From positions 3,087,439 through 3,151,438 of the forward strand of contig NZ_LT985361.1 of assembly GCF_900269665.1 (NCBI RefSeq): DNA of 64,000 bases, written 5' to 3'. The DNA comes from Nocardia suismassiliense. GTDB lineage: Bacteria; Actinomycetota; Actinomycetes; Mycobacteriales; Mycobacteriaceae. The notes under the pieces were generated by a model. That model searched no databases and had not been told where the DNA came from. It worked only from the letters and a program-made list of their open reading frames with translations. Made by a program: the position numbers and the translations under genes. Below, piece after piece: positions 31,801 to 42,000 of the stretch (positions are counted from its first letter, which is position 1; every line of letters begins with the position of its first letter).

Positions 31801-32959
31801 AAGCCGCAAGCGCTACCGATTCACCGGCAAGGAAAAGGACGCCGAAACCGGACTTTATTACCACGGTGCCCGGTATTGCGCCTCCTGGTTGGGTCGCTGG
31901 ATCAGCTGTGACCCCGCAGGTTTTGTGGATGGCCCGAATCTCTACGCCTATGTGCGAAACAACCCCATCCGATTGATGGACCCGGCGGGCACTCAGTCAC
32001 ATGAGAACGGAACAAGTGATCAGAACGCCAATGATCCAGCGAAATACCGGACGTTCGAACAGTTTCGGAGCAGCGCGTTCGGCCCGTGGACCGAGCAAGG
32101 TCTGCAGCACGCCTGGGCTGCCGCACATCCGGCGCCGGCGCAGCATGCCTCCGATTCGGATCGCGGTAACCCGTCGAACTACGCCTCATGGAGAGACTTC
32201 CGGCGCGCAGCGCCAGGGCCGCTGAGTGTCGACGTATTGAGCGGGGTGTGGGACGCCGCCCACCCCGCAGGGCCGACCGCCGCGGAGAGCGAGGACCGCG
32301 AAATTGCCGAGTCGGTCGTCGGACCCGCATTCACCGGCGTCTATATCTTCGCAGGCCCGGCCGCTGGGCACGGTCTGGTCGGGGAGGGGCTCACACTGTT
32401 CGGCTACGACCTGAACAAGGGCTTCTACTTCGCCGGTCTGTTCGCCGGCGGGCCGGAGAAGGAATTCGGCAAGGTCGAAGGGGATGTGGTCGGTGGCATC
32501 GAGTCGTATCTCTACCTCCGTGACTGGCATACCGAGATCGAGAAGATCGCACTCACCGAATTCGCGGTGCCCGGCCCGGGCGGCACGAAAGGCGGAGCAG
32601 GCGCCTTCCTGAACCTGAGCGATATGCGGGAATACGGCTTCTACGGTCATGCCTCGGTCGGCACCTTCGCGTTCGGCGGTGGTTTCACCTTGCATTCGGT
32701 GACACCCGAATCGGCTGCCGAGCCGGCCGAAGACGATGGCCCGGGGCCGCACAGTATCGATGCCGCGATCCATGGTGTGGCGAAAGATCTCGGCATAGAT
32801 GGGCTATCCACCATCAGCGCGGTGAAAAACAACATCCACAACACCGGTGTGCTGCTCGACCGCGCCACGAAATCGGCCGATCCGCGCAATGGAAATCAGC
32901 CCTATGTACCGCAGCCGAATATGACGCTGCACCAGTTCCTCACCACGTGGCTCCGTTGA
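25862..32959 (+). CDS. Tc toxin B-C fusion (TcB cocoon, RHS core and C-terminal effector)
   Basis: Protein of 2365 aa combining TcB and TcC. Order: disordered N-terminus (1-~40); SpvB domain (~42-330, SLSLPKAGGAIRGMGEKF); propeller/FG-GAP repeats of TcB middle type (DLDGEGLSG ~408, DLSGDGLADV ~510, DMTGDGLTDL ~569, DIDGSAPTDL ~622); TcdB middle C-type part; RHS/YD repeats (~1270-1980); and the RHS junction YRFTGKEKDAETGLYY (~1983) through GRWISCDPAG to RLMDPAG (~2041), where self-cleavage is known in TcC. The last ~320 aa are the variable cargo, which I do not recognise. It carries two ~35-residue repeats (2058-2092 and 2103-2137) and a Gly-rich part. No signal peptide. AAGGAC precedes the ATG. 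Confidence 0.93.
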   Translation: MPQPVPENRTEPDRRPDRSSPPSSATAGTRESGAAPDRDQPSLSLPKAGGAIRGMGEKFAADPVTGTAAVTVPVPLTPGRAEMTPQLNLGYDSGAGNGPFGLGWSMDVPSISRKTDKGLPRYLDEIDVFQLSGAEDLVPAVFPARRGEGAFDVVAYRPRTEGLYSRIERWCDRNSGDTHWRVTSTANVTSVFGRNGAARIADPADPDRVFRWLLEETADDRGNLVRYEYKPEDRAGVDPGAPCERNRDTVVNRYLKRVRYGNSTPGQPDFCFEVVLDYGEHDEAAPTPDGVAPWKVRRDPFSTRRSGFEIRTYRLCDRILMFHRIAELAAEPVLVSATNLGYLPDPAATKLIEATQAGYLRAGGAYMRNDLPPVSFQYTERTVSRTIHPLTTEDRAVPPRLDDGYRWIDLDGEGLSGILAEEGGAWYYRANRGGGTVATPRAVDPLPVGASLAGGRQLLDLAGDGTRALADFAGVAAGFHRRTADGGWADFATFSSLPVVSWADPNLRFVDLSGDGLADVLLTESEGFRWHPSAGLDGFGAACRVSNAATEEHGPRLVFADPEQSVYLADMTGDGLTDLVRIRNGEIAYWPNLGYGRFGPKVPMSGAPVFDHPDRFDQRRIRLADIDGSAPTDLIYLGPDRISLWFNESGNSWSAAETITGFGAPDVAGTTTVADVLGKGTACLVVAEPRPDFDPQVRYLDLMAAGKPHLLSSVDNNRGLRTTISYESSTTHYLADQAANNPWATLLPFPVQVVSVVRTRDDVADTTLVATYRYRHGYYDAVEREFRGFGYVEQRDALSFAGADDRLYQPPAVVKRWQHTGWYRDGARLSTQFATEYHAYDRDFDLTDTLLPAGLTPEEEREAARALRGHVLREEVYAEDDHGELGEPYSVTESNYRPRLLQPRGSAPYCVIAVDPGETLTVHTERRAEDPRIGHTVTLDVDEWGNVLRAARIAYPRRRPAATAQGLLHVMVSEHEVRNDVTAGDSWRVGISIEGREYEVGGLSRGGRIFTETELRDGLTLAARHEIPYQEELSGAREERRLISRTQQTYAAADASTELPLGHFAVPALPWRSYRQVFAAGQVAKLYGTEVTDDMLSEAGYLLREGVWWLPSGRQAFDPARFYLPVSYLDAFGATWQIAYERHLLRQTGSTDPVGNVVTASINYRVLQPWLLTDPNDNRTAVRFDPLGMVIATAALGKDGRDEGDILDLTTSEPSDTDRPTTWLTYDLTARPVRLRTFEREQHRAANSRVRESRTYVDGSGRVILAKVPAEPGADGAPRWVGTGRTIYDNKGNPIKKYEPYFALDAEFDTEPDVVRHGVTSILSYDPLGRLVRTDFPDGTLSRVTFDAWAQHEWDRNDTVLESRWYADRITLPTNDPRYLSAKATEPHAGTYGTTELDALGRAHIVIVDNGAEKLPTTVVHDVQGHALVTLDPREIRVLEQEFDMLGRSAHARSRDAGERWLLVDVTGQPVRSWDGRGTVQRFRYDELRRPTHAYAAGPGAAERLRVRGFYGDDLDNGAADNLRSRPYLVFDGAGVLRSAQVDFKGNLVAGERRLAADPFTEPDWSILSDITDPEQALRAATRLLEPTVYRSTTDYDALNRPTRIGTPDGSTTKPSYNEANLLERLETQLRGSTEWTAFVTGTEYNARGQRLLVTSGCGTDTRYDYEPDTFRLAAVDTRANNGPVLQALRYAYDPAGNVSVAADPAQQTVFFANAAVGATRTFTYDPSYRLATATGREHIGQTTQPGPDEPATAPIPHANDSSAMRAYTETYTYDKSGNISTVTHAAADGSRSRRHSTAADSNRLLANSIPGDPDGRFTAVYTYDANGNITSMPHLATMDWDPDNRLVHVDLGGGGDAYYQYDSTGQRVRATIRNNATTDTRIYLGNTEIYLRVTAGTIRTRRESLHILDGTSRIALVETTTIDNRLPVPNPRPVHRYQLTDHLGSATIELSDTAAVLSYEEFHPFGTTSYRSAAGAAETSRKRYRFTGKEKDAETGLYYHGARYCASWLGRWISCDPAGFVDGPNLYAYVRNNPIRLMDPAGTQSHENGTSDQNANDPAKYRTFEQFRSSAFGPWTEQGLQHAWAAAHPAPAQHASDSDRGNPSNYASWRDFRRAAPGPLSVDVLSGVWDAAHPAGPTAAESEDREIAESVVGPAFTGVYIFAGPAAGHGLVGEGLTLFGYDLNKGFYFAGLFAGGPEKEFGKVEGDVVGGIESYLYLRDWHTEIEKIALTEFAVPGPGGTKGGAGAFLNLSDMREYGFYGHASVGTFAFGGGFTLHSVTPESAAEPAEDDGPGPHSIDAAIHGVAKDLGIDGLSTISAVKNNIHNTGVLLDRATKSADPRNGNQPYVPQPNMTLHQFLTTWLR

Positions 32960-33001
32960 GGGGCGCACCGAATCGACGGCTACGGCCGTCCGACCCAGAC
33001 A

Positions 33002-33015
33002 TGACAGTTCTGTCA
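33002..33015. promoter_or_regulatory. Palindrome TGACAG-TT-CTGTCA before the TcA gene
   Basis: A perfect inverted repeat in the 76-base gap between the TcB-TcC and TcA genes, 20 bases before the TcA start. It may be an operator for independent control of TcA, or part of a small mRNA hairpin. Similar in form to the palindrome at 20042. Confidence 0.4.
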
Positions 33016-33035
33016 ACAGCGGAATGGGGACATCG

Positions 33036-36000
33036 ATGACATCCAAAGAGGTTGTCGTACAAGCAGGCTCGGTCACCGGCACGATCAGCGACCCGGACTG
33101 TCGTCCGGTCGCGGGGGTGACGGTGACTGTGGCCGCGCGCAGGCTGCGTTCGGAAGCACCGCTCGGCGAAAGTGTGACCGGCGCCGACGGTCGGTATCGC
33201 GTCGACTACGCGGCGGCGGGCGGGTCGGTCGGCGTGGTCGTCCGGGCCGCGCACAATGGCGGGCCCACTGTGGAATCCAGCCGCGAGCCCGCGGGCAACG
33301 GCGAGGTGGTCATCGATCTGAATCTCCCGGTCGATCGCCGGACGGAGTATGCGACTGTTCGCGCGGCGGTCACCCCATTGCTCGACGGAGCGACGATCAG
33401 CGCCCTCGGCGCACCCGACGTAGTCCCGTTGGCCGCGGCCACCGGCCGTAGCCCGGAGCAAATCGAGGATCTCGCTACCGCCACCCGGCACGCAGCGGCG
33501 ACAGGCCTGTCCGCTGAACTGTTCTATGGTGCACTGCGCCAGGGAATGCCGCGCGATCTGGCGGACTTCTCCGCCCGCCCGGCAGCCGAGATCGACGCCG
33601 CGGTCGCCGCCGCGTCGGCGGCGAATCTCATCGAGACGCCGGGGGATGAGGCAGCCGAGTTCGCGACTGTCCTCCGGGCCGAACAGGTGCGGGCCACCGT
33701 CGACCCGGCGGCGAACGTCCCGATGTCGCCGGTCGGTGAACTGTTCGCCGCGGCGGTAACCGAGCCCGATGCCCGGCAGCGGATGTACGCCGCGTACCTC
33801 GATGGTGCCGGCGACGCACTGCCGGCCGAGTCGGTGCCAGACCCGCACGCTGAGCGGTTGCGTCGTGCGTTCGAACTCCGCGCCCTGATCGGGCACAACC
33901 CGCCACTGCTCCGGGAACTGCTGACCAGATTCGACAGTGGCGAGTTCGCACACCTTCGCGATCTGGTGCGCCTCGATGGCGGCTGGCCCGAGCTGATCGA
34001 GCAGACCAATGGTGTACCGCAGCCGCTTCGGGCATCGCTCTCGGGTGGAGACACGTCGCCGGCGCCGTCGGACGCCGACCATGTCACGCGGTACGCGGAC
34101 ACCGTGCGAAGCAAGATAATCGAGACCTATCCGACCGCGCACGTCGCTTACGAATTGTCGGCCCGCCCGGAACACGCGGAAACGGCGGCAAGCCGGTTCC
34201 TCACGGAGAACCCAGAATTCGAGATAATCAGCACGCCGGTCAACTCGGCCACCGTCCCGGACGAGCACGCGCGCATCGAACTCGGTGAGATCCAACGCAC
34301 ATTCAAGCTCACCCGCCGCTTCGGCACCATGCAGTCATTGCGCGACAACGGATTCGGCTCGTCCTTCGCTGTTGCCCGGCTGGCTCGTGACACCTTCGCG
34401 AGCCAGGTCTCCGATGATATCGGCGAAGCCGACGCGCACGCTATCCACGCCAAGGCGACCGAGGTGCACGCGGCCGCGGTCAATGTGATCGCCGACTACC
34501 GCACCGCGGCCCACTTCGACGTGCCGTGGCTGCCGAGCTTCGCGCCCGCCGACCCCGCCGCACCACACCCGATTCCGAACTGGGAAGAACTGTTCGGTTC
34601 CGTCGACTACGGCACCTTCGACGACGCGCACTCGGTGTACGGCGAGGCCGCGTACCTGGTCGACCTGCTGTACTTCCTGCGCAGACTCGGCGGGGGCGAC
34701 GACCGGCACGAAGGCGCGGTTGCCGACGTGCTCTACGCACGCCGCGGCGACCTGGTCGACGTCGACCTGAGCATCGACAACACCACCCTCGAGCTGCCCT
34801 GCGTCGATCTGATCAACGAGTTGCTGGAGTCGGCCGTCGCACCGGCCACCGCGATCCCGCCCGCGCAACGGCAGAGCAGTGGAGACGCCGCGGCGCTGCG
34901 AATCCAGCCGCAGCACGTGAACAACGGCGCCTACGACACATTGCGCACCGCCGTGTACCCCTGGGATCTGCCCTACGACCTGTGGCGTGATCAGACCGGC
35001 GCCGCTCTGGCCAACCTCGGGGTCACCCGGATGTCACTGCTGGAAACCGTAGGTGCGGCAGCGGATTCGCCGACGCTGCGCGCCGACGAGCGGCTCGGCC
35101 TAGGTACCGTTGCCGCGCGGATCATCGCGGGCGAGCCGCTCACTCCGGCGCGGACGCTCGCCGACTGCTACGGCAAGCCGCCTGCCACCGATCTCAGCAC
35201 CGTGCTCAGCACTGTTCGGACGCTGCTGGACACGGGATCGTTGCGGTATGCGGAGCTGACCGAGTTGCTCGACACCCGGTTCGTCAATCCCGGTGCTGCC
35301 CTATCGATCAAGGCCGACGAGAAGTCGCCGTACGACACCAACAAGATGACCCTCGTCGGGCTCGACCACGGCGCACTCGATCGGCTGCACCGATTCGTCC
35401 GGCTGCAGCGCGCGCTCGGCTGGTCCGCGACCACGCTGGACCGGGCGATCTTCGGCAGCAACAGTCGCGGCAACCTGGACCGGGAGACCCTGCGCACCCT
35501 CGGCGCCCTGCGCACACTGGCTGCGCGGCTCGATCTCTCGGTCGACCAGGTGCTGACCTTCTACAACACTGTCGAAACCCACAGCTACCGCACCGACGCC
35601 GAGCCACCGCTCTACGACCGGATGTTTCTCGACCCGTCGGTGGTGACCACCGCGCCTGGTGCGCGGAATCCGTTCGCGCTGCGTGCCGATCGGGCCGAGC
35701 TATCGGTGCTCGGTGACATCACCGACCCGACGGTGACCGCGGCGCTGCTCGCGGTGTTGCAGCTGACCGACGAGGATCTGGCCGCGCTGACCACCGGCAC
35801 GCGTGCGGTGATTCCCAACCGGGTGGTGAATCTGGCGAATCTGTCGGCGCTGGTGCGCACCGTCACCCTCGCCTCCGCGTTGTCGCTGTCGATCCCGGAT
35901 CTGCTGCGGCTCATCGAACTCTACGGCGGCGGCGGTCCCTTCCCGATTCTGGTAGGGGTGTTCGCCAGGGAAACCGTCGAGCACGAGGTGCTCGGTGGCG

Positions 36001-39000
36001 CACCGATGCTGCCGACGGTCGGACTGCCGTTTCCTGCCTTCGCCGCCGGTATCGAGGGCGAAGTGTCCGGTGGCGCCCCGATGCGCCCGCCGGGTCTGCT
36101 CGACAGTGCACCGTCCACGCCGATCTACGCACAAACTGTGGTCACCGAACAATTCCTGGACGCAGTGGCGGCCATCCAGGATGCGGGGTTCACCGTCCCC
36201 GAGGTGGACGCGGTGCTCACCGCCACGCTGCCGCCGCAGGGCGGCGTGATTCCGGATGACGAGACATTGGCCGGCCTCCTCACCGTGCTGCGGTCGGCCT
36301 TGCGGGTGGTGTATCAGGAGACCGCGCAAACCCTCGACGAGCGTGGCGATCTGACCAAGAAGCACTTGGCCCAGCTCGGCTGGGAGCCTGCGCTGGCGCA
36401 GGACGCCGCCGCTACCCTGCTCGGCACCGTCACCTACACCGCGCAAGTGGCCGCGCTACCCGACGATGTGGTGTTCCCGCCGAAGGTGCCGATCCGCTTC
36501 CACCGCGACGATCAGCTGCTGGTCTTCGCGGGCCCGATGAACGATGCCCAGCGCATCGAGCTGCGCGCGGTACTACCGTCGGACGCGGCGTATCTCGGTG
36601 CGGTGGAAGAACTCTATGACGCGCCACGGCGATTCGTACGGACCCGGATGAAGGCACTGCGCATTCCGGTGTACGCCGCGCCGCTGCCACAGCTGCCGGT
36701 CGGCTATGAGGTACCGAAGGCGCTGGCGAGCAAGGTCTTCTACGACATCAACGAGCACGCGCTGAAGTCGCGCGGCTACCTCTCGCAGGCCGAGGCCGAA
36801 GCATTGACGGCCGCGCCCGGTGGCGCGGGCCTGGCCACGGCCGTCGCCACCTTGCGCACCGTTCAGGAACGTCCGCTGCCCGCAGGTGACAGCAACACCT
36901 TCCTGACATCGACAGACGCCATCGGCTTCTTTCAGGACGACATGCTCGGGCCCGCAGGCAGATTCCGGATCGTGCTGAGCAAGCTGAACCCACTGCTGCG
37001 GCGCACGCTCAGCGAGATCACCATCAAACAGCAGATCGGGCAGGCGACCGGATTGGACGCCGCCACCGCCGATCAGCTGCTCGGTCAATGGCTTCGGCCG
37101 ACGCCGTCCTCGGCCGTGCTGGAGGACTTCCTGGCTCACAGCTATGTCAGTAGCGACCCGGCGGTGTCGGCGACCCGTACCGCCTTCGGTCAGCAGTTCA
37201 GCTCGCTCGCTCGAATCCACCGCGTGGCATTGGTATCGGCGAAGCTGGGGATCACCGCACTCGAACTGCCTGCACTGTTCCGCTACGCGGATCGCGTCGG
37301 CTGGCTCGACCTCAACGACCTGCCATCGACGCAGATCGTCGGCCCCGCGCCACTTTTCGGCAGGTTCATCCGGCTACTGGACTTGATCCGGCTGCGCAAC
37401 GCCACGCCGGGCCGCAACCAGACGCTGGCGCTGCTGTGGGAGGCCGCCGGCCGCCGCCAGGCCACAACGGCCGAGGTGGTCACCGTGCTCGCCGCCCGAA
37501 CCGGGTGGAACGCGACGGATCTCGCCGGACTGGCCGAGTGGCTCGGATTGGACACTGGCGCAAGCTTCCTCGATGTCGGCGCGATGACGACCCTCAATAC
37601 CGCCGTCCGGATGCTGCGCCGCATCGGAGTAACCGCCGACCGCCTCGGCTCCTGGCTGCGCGCCGAACTGACACCGGAGGCCGCCCAGGGCGCCTGGCAG
37701 GCGGCGAAAGCGCAACACGCACTGCGGGATTGGCCGGCCGTCGCGGCGCCGATGCAAGACGCGATCCGCGAACATCAGCGCAACGCACTGGTCTCCTACT
37801 TGGTGGCCAACCCGCTGCGGACCGGGAACGGCACGCCACAGTGGCGCGACGCGTATGGCCTGCACGACTACTTCCTGCTCGACGTCGACATGGGCGCCGC
37901 GCAACTGACCACGCGGATCGCCCAGGCCATCTACAGCGTCCAGTTATTCGTGCAGCGAATCCAGCTCGACCTCGAGCCGAGCGTCACGATCGCCTCGCCC
38001 GGTGATCTCGGGGTGTGGGAATGGATGAAGCAGTACCGGTTGTGGGAGGCGAACCAGAAGGTCTTCCTGTACCCGGAGAACTACTTCGAACCCGACCTGC
38101 GACTGGACAAGACTCCGTTCTTCGGACAGTTCGAGAACGAATTGATGCAACAGGAATCCGGCTCGGGCAGCGGCGAAGCCGCGATCGGCGGCTACCTGAA
38201 GCAGCTGGAAGAGGTGTCGCGACTGCATCCGTGCGGCACGTACTACGACAAGGACACGAATGTGTTCTACGTCTTCGCCCGGACCGAGTCGAGCCCCCGG
38301 AGTTACTTCTTCCGCTCCTGCCAGTTGATCTATCGGGCGGGTGGCGCGGGATGGACGCCGTGGCAGCAGGTCGACCTGGATATCGACACCGACAGCGTGC
38401 TGCCGGTCGTCTGGCACAAGCGGCTCTATCTGTTCTGGTTGACCTCCACCTACGAGGGCGCGCCGGTCGAGTTCGACATGCCTGCGCCGGGCGACAAGAT
38501 GCGGGATTCGCGTCGGGTGATGAAGGTGCAGCTCAACTGGAGCAGTTTCGTCAACGGCGCGTGGCAGGCCAAGAAGACCGCGAAGGAACAGCTGAGCGTC
38601 ACGCACGACCCGTATTCGTTCGTCGACGAATTACAGCAGTATCAGGCGTACGTGATTCCCGACAATGCGGCGGGCGATTTGGTCTTCGCCGTGGTGTACC
38701 GCGAAAAACCGGAGACCGAGTCCAGGCCGGTACGGATGCGCGGTTGGTTCCGGGTCGATGCACGGGAGACGGTCAATGCCCGGGGTATGACGACGATCCC
38801 GCTGGGTAGTTTCCCACTCCAGACTCCGATTCCGGATCGCCCCGCATTCGGCACCGTATACAACGAGTTCTACCTTGCCGGTCCCGAGTTCACGACCATC
38901 AATACCCTCGACCCCCGAAGCCCGCTGACGCTCACGGTATGGCGGAAAACCCCGCCCAATCGGCAACGTCGCCTGCTGCACCCGCATCAGGAGTGGATCG

Positions 39001-42000
39001 GGGACATGAACGAAATGTGGAAGAACGTCTTGTTCTACACCGACGACAAGCGCATATATATGCTGCAGGCGCACGTCGAGTTCATCTTCGACTTCCATTT
39101 CGTCATCCAGCCGCTCTATCACCCGCATGTGCAAGCCTTCGCCGGGCAGTTCGGTTCTGCGGGGCTGCCCGGATTGTTCCGGCGCGAACTGCAGACGAAG
39201 CCGGAGCTGTACACCGGCCCGTTCGACTTCGTCGCGGAATACGATCCCGAATACTCGAACATCGGTGGTGAGCTGCCGATCGAGACGGTGGAATTCAACC
39301 TGGCGGACCCCTACGCCCCGTACAACTGGGAATTGTTCTTCCACGCGCCGCTGCTGATCGCCGAACGCCTCTCGACAGATCGGAAGTTCGAGGAAGCGCA
39401 GCAGTGGTTTCACACCATCTTCGACCCGCTGGACACCAGCAATGAGCCGGTGCCGCAACGGTTCTGGCGCACCAAGCCGTTCTTCCAGACGGCGGGTGAC
39501 CCGTCGAAGCCGGACAGCGGTTACTACCAGCAGCGCATCGAGGAGGTGCTGCGGCGGGTCGCGCAGGGCACCGGCGAATACAACTCGGTGGGACGGTGGC
39601 TGCGAAATCCCTTCCAGCCCGACGTAGTCGCCCAGCTTCGTACCACCGCCTATCAGAAGGCGGTCGTGATGAAGTATCTGGACAACTTGATCGCCTGGGG
39701 CGACCAGCTGTTCCGCCAGGACACCGGCGAGTCGATCAATCAGGCGGCACAGCTGTACATCCTTGCGGCGGAATTGCTCGGTCGCAGGCCGGAAGAGGTC
39801 ACCGACCCAACCCCGCCCCCGATCAAGAGTTTTCGCGCGCTGGCGACCCGCAACCGTTCGGTGAGTCCGGTTGTCGCGGCGGAAAGTTTGATCCCGCTGA
39901 GCAATTCGACCGAGGCGCCGACCACGTCGGCCATCACCATCGGCGCGGGCATGGCCTGGTACAACTACTTTCACATCCCGCGGAACGAAAAACTGCTCGG
40001 GTATTGGGATCTGGTCGACGACCGGCTGTCGAAGATCCGATCCGGCCGGACCATCGACGGCGTCGCGCGCAAGCTGCCCGCCTTCGGCAATGTCATCGAC
40101 CCGAATCTGCTGGTGCGGGCCGTCGCGGCGGGTCTCGACCTGTCGTCGGTGCTCGACGACATCAACGCACCGCTGCCGCACTATCGCTTCGGGCCGATGC
40201 TGGCCAAGGCCAAGGAACTTGCGGGCGAGGTCAAAGCTTTCGGCGCGGAACTGCTTGCGGCACTGGAGAAACGCGACGCCGAGGCGCTGGCCCGGCTGCG
40301 TGCGGGCCACGAGACCGCCATCCTGGACGCTGCCAGAGACGTCCGGGTGCACCAGGTCAGCGAGGCGAACCAGGCATTGGCCGCGCTGGAGAAGTCCAAG
40401 CAGCTCGCCGAACACAAGAAGAAGTACTACAGCGAGCGCGAATTCATGAACGACGGCGAGCGGACGCACCGCTCACTCACCACCACGAGCATGGTCGTGC
40501 AGGGCGTCAGCGGCCTGTTCCAAGCGTCGGCGGCCGTCGCCGCGCTGTTCCCGGACGCCAAGGTCGGCCCGCCACCGACGACGGGCGTGACCTTCGGCGG
40601 CAGCCAGATCAGCAATTCGCTCAGCCATGCCGCAGGAGCCATCGGTACGGCCGCCGGGATCCTCAGCGCGGGTGCGGGTCTGGCCGCGACCATGGGCGGC
40701 TATTACCGGCGCGGGGAGGACTGGGCCTTCCAAGCCGGGCAGGCCGACATCGAGATCGCGCAGTACGACCGGCAGGTCGCGGCGGCGACGCTGCGCAACG
40801 AGGTCGCCGACGCCGAACTGGCCAACCACGACAAACAGCGGGATCAGGCGCGCGAGGTCGATCAGTTCCTGCGCGGTAAGTACACCAACCGGGAGCTGTA
40901 CGACTGGCTGGCCGGCCAGCTCTCGACCAGCTTCTTCCAGACCTATCAGCTGGCCTACGACGTCGCCAAGCGCGCCGAGCGGTCCTATCGGCACGAATTG
41001 GGCACCGAGGACTCGAATTTCGTGAAGTTCGGGTATTGGGACAGCTTGCACAAGGGCCTGCTGTCGGGGGAGCGGCTGGTCGCCGATCTGCATCGGATGG
41101 ATGCCGCGTTCCTCGACGCCAACGCCCGCGAGCTCGAGCTGTCCAAGCGAATCTCGTTGGCGCAGCTGGACGGCCGAGCCTTGCTCGCGCTCAAGGAAAC
41201 TGGACGCTGCTATGTGACGTTGCCCGAAGCACTGTTCGACCTGGACACGCCCGGTCATTACTTCCGCAGGATCAAGAGTCTCAGTGTCACGGTGCCGTGC
41301 GTGGCCGGGCCGTACACCACGGTGAACCTCACCGCGACATTGACGCGCAGCAGTGTGCGGGTGGATCCGCGGCTGCCGGAGGGCAAGTACGCGCGCAAAC
41401 GGCCGGGACCGGACATTCGGTTCCGCGACTTCACCGGGCCGGTGCAGTCCATCGTCACCAGCACCGGCCAGGACGATACCGGCCTGTTCGAGACGAACCT
41501 GCACGACGAGCGGTTCCTGCCGTTCGAGGGTGCCGGGGCGATCAGCGAGTGGCAGTTGTCGTTGCCCGATGAGTTCCGGCAGTTCGACTACGAGTCGATC
41601 ACCGACGTGGTGCTGCACCTGCGCTATACCGCTCGCGACGGCGGTATCGCCTTGGGGGACAAGGCCAGTGCGGAGCTACGCAAGGCGGTCAACGAGTGGG
41701 TGCACACCGGAGGCGGCGCCGGCATGCTCCGGGTGTTCAGCGCCCGGCGCGAATTCGCCGACCAGTGGCAGCGATTCCTGGCCACACCGGCGGCCGGCAC
41801 CGCGAAGGCGACCTTCGCGCTGTCGAAATCCCGGTTCCCGCAGCTGTTCCGGGACGAGCGGTTCAGCGTCTCGAAACCCGAACTGGTGCTGGTGCTTTCG
41901 CAGGACCTCGGACCCGACGGCAGTACCCGGCTGGTCGACTACTACCGGGAGGGCGAGCCGCTGATCGCTACCTTGGCCGCGGGCACCGGCCGCCCCGCGG

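Noticed and set aside
32940..34295. 451-codon open frame on the minus strand over the TcA start
   Set aside because: Arg-rich shadow; the + strand carries the TcA N-terminal domain with good codon use.
38631..40469. 612-codon open frame on the minus strand inside the TcA gene
   Set aside because: GC-rich antisense frame opposite a well-supported TcA coding region; no ribosome binding site and an Arg/Val/Gly-biased product.
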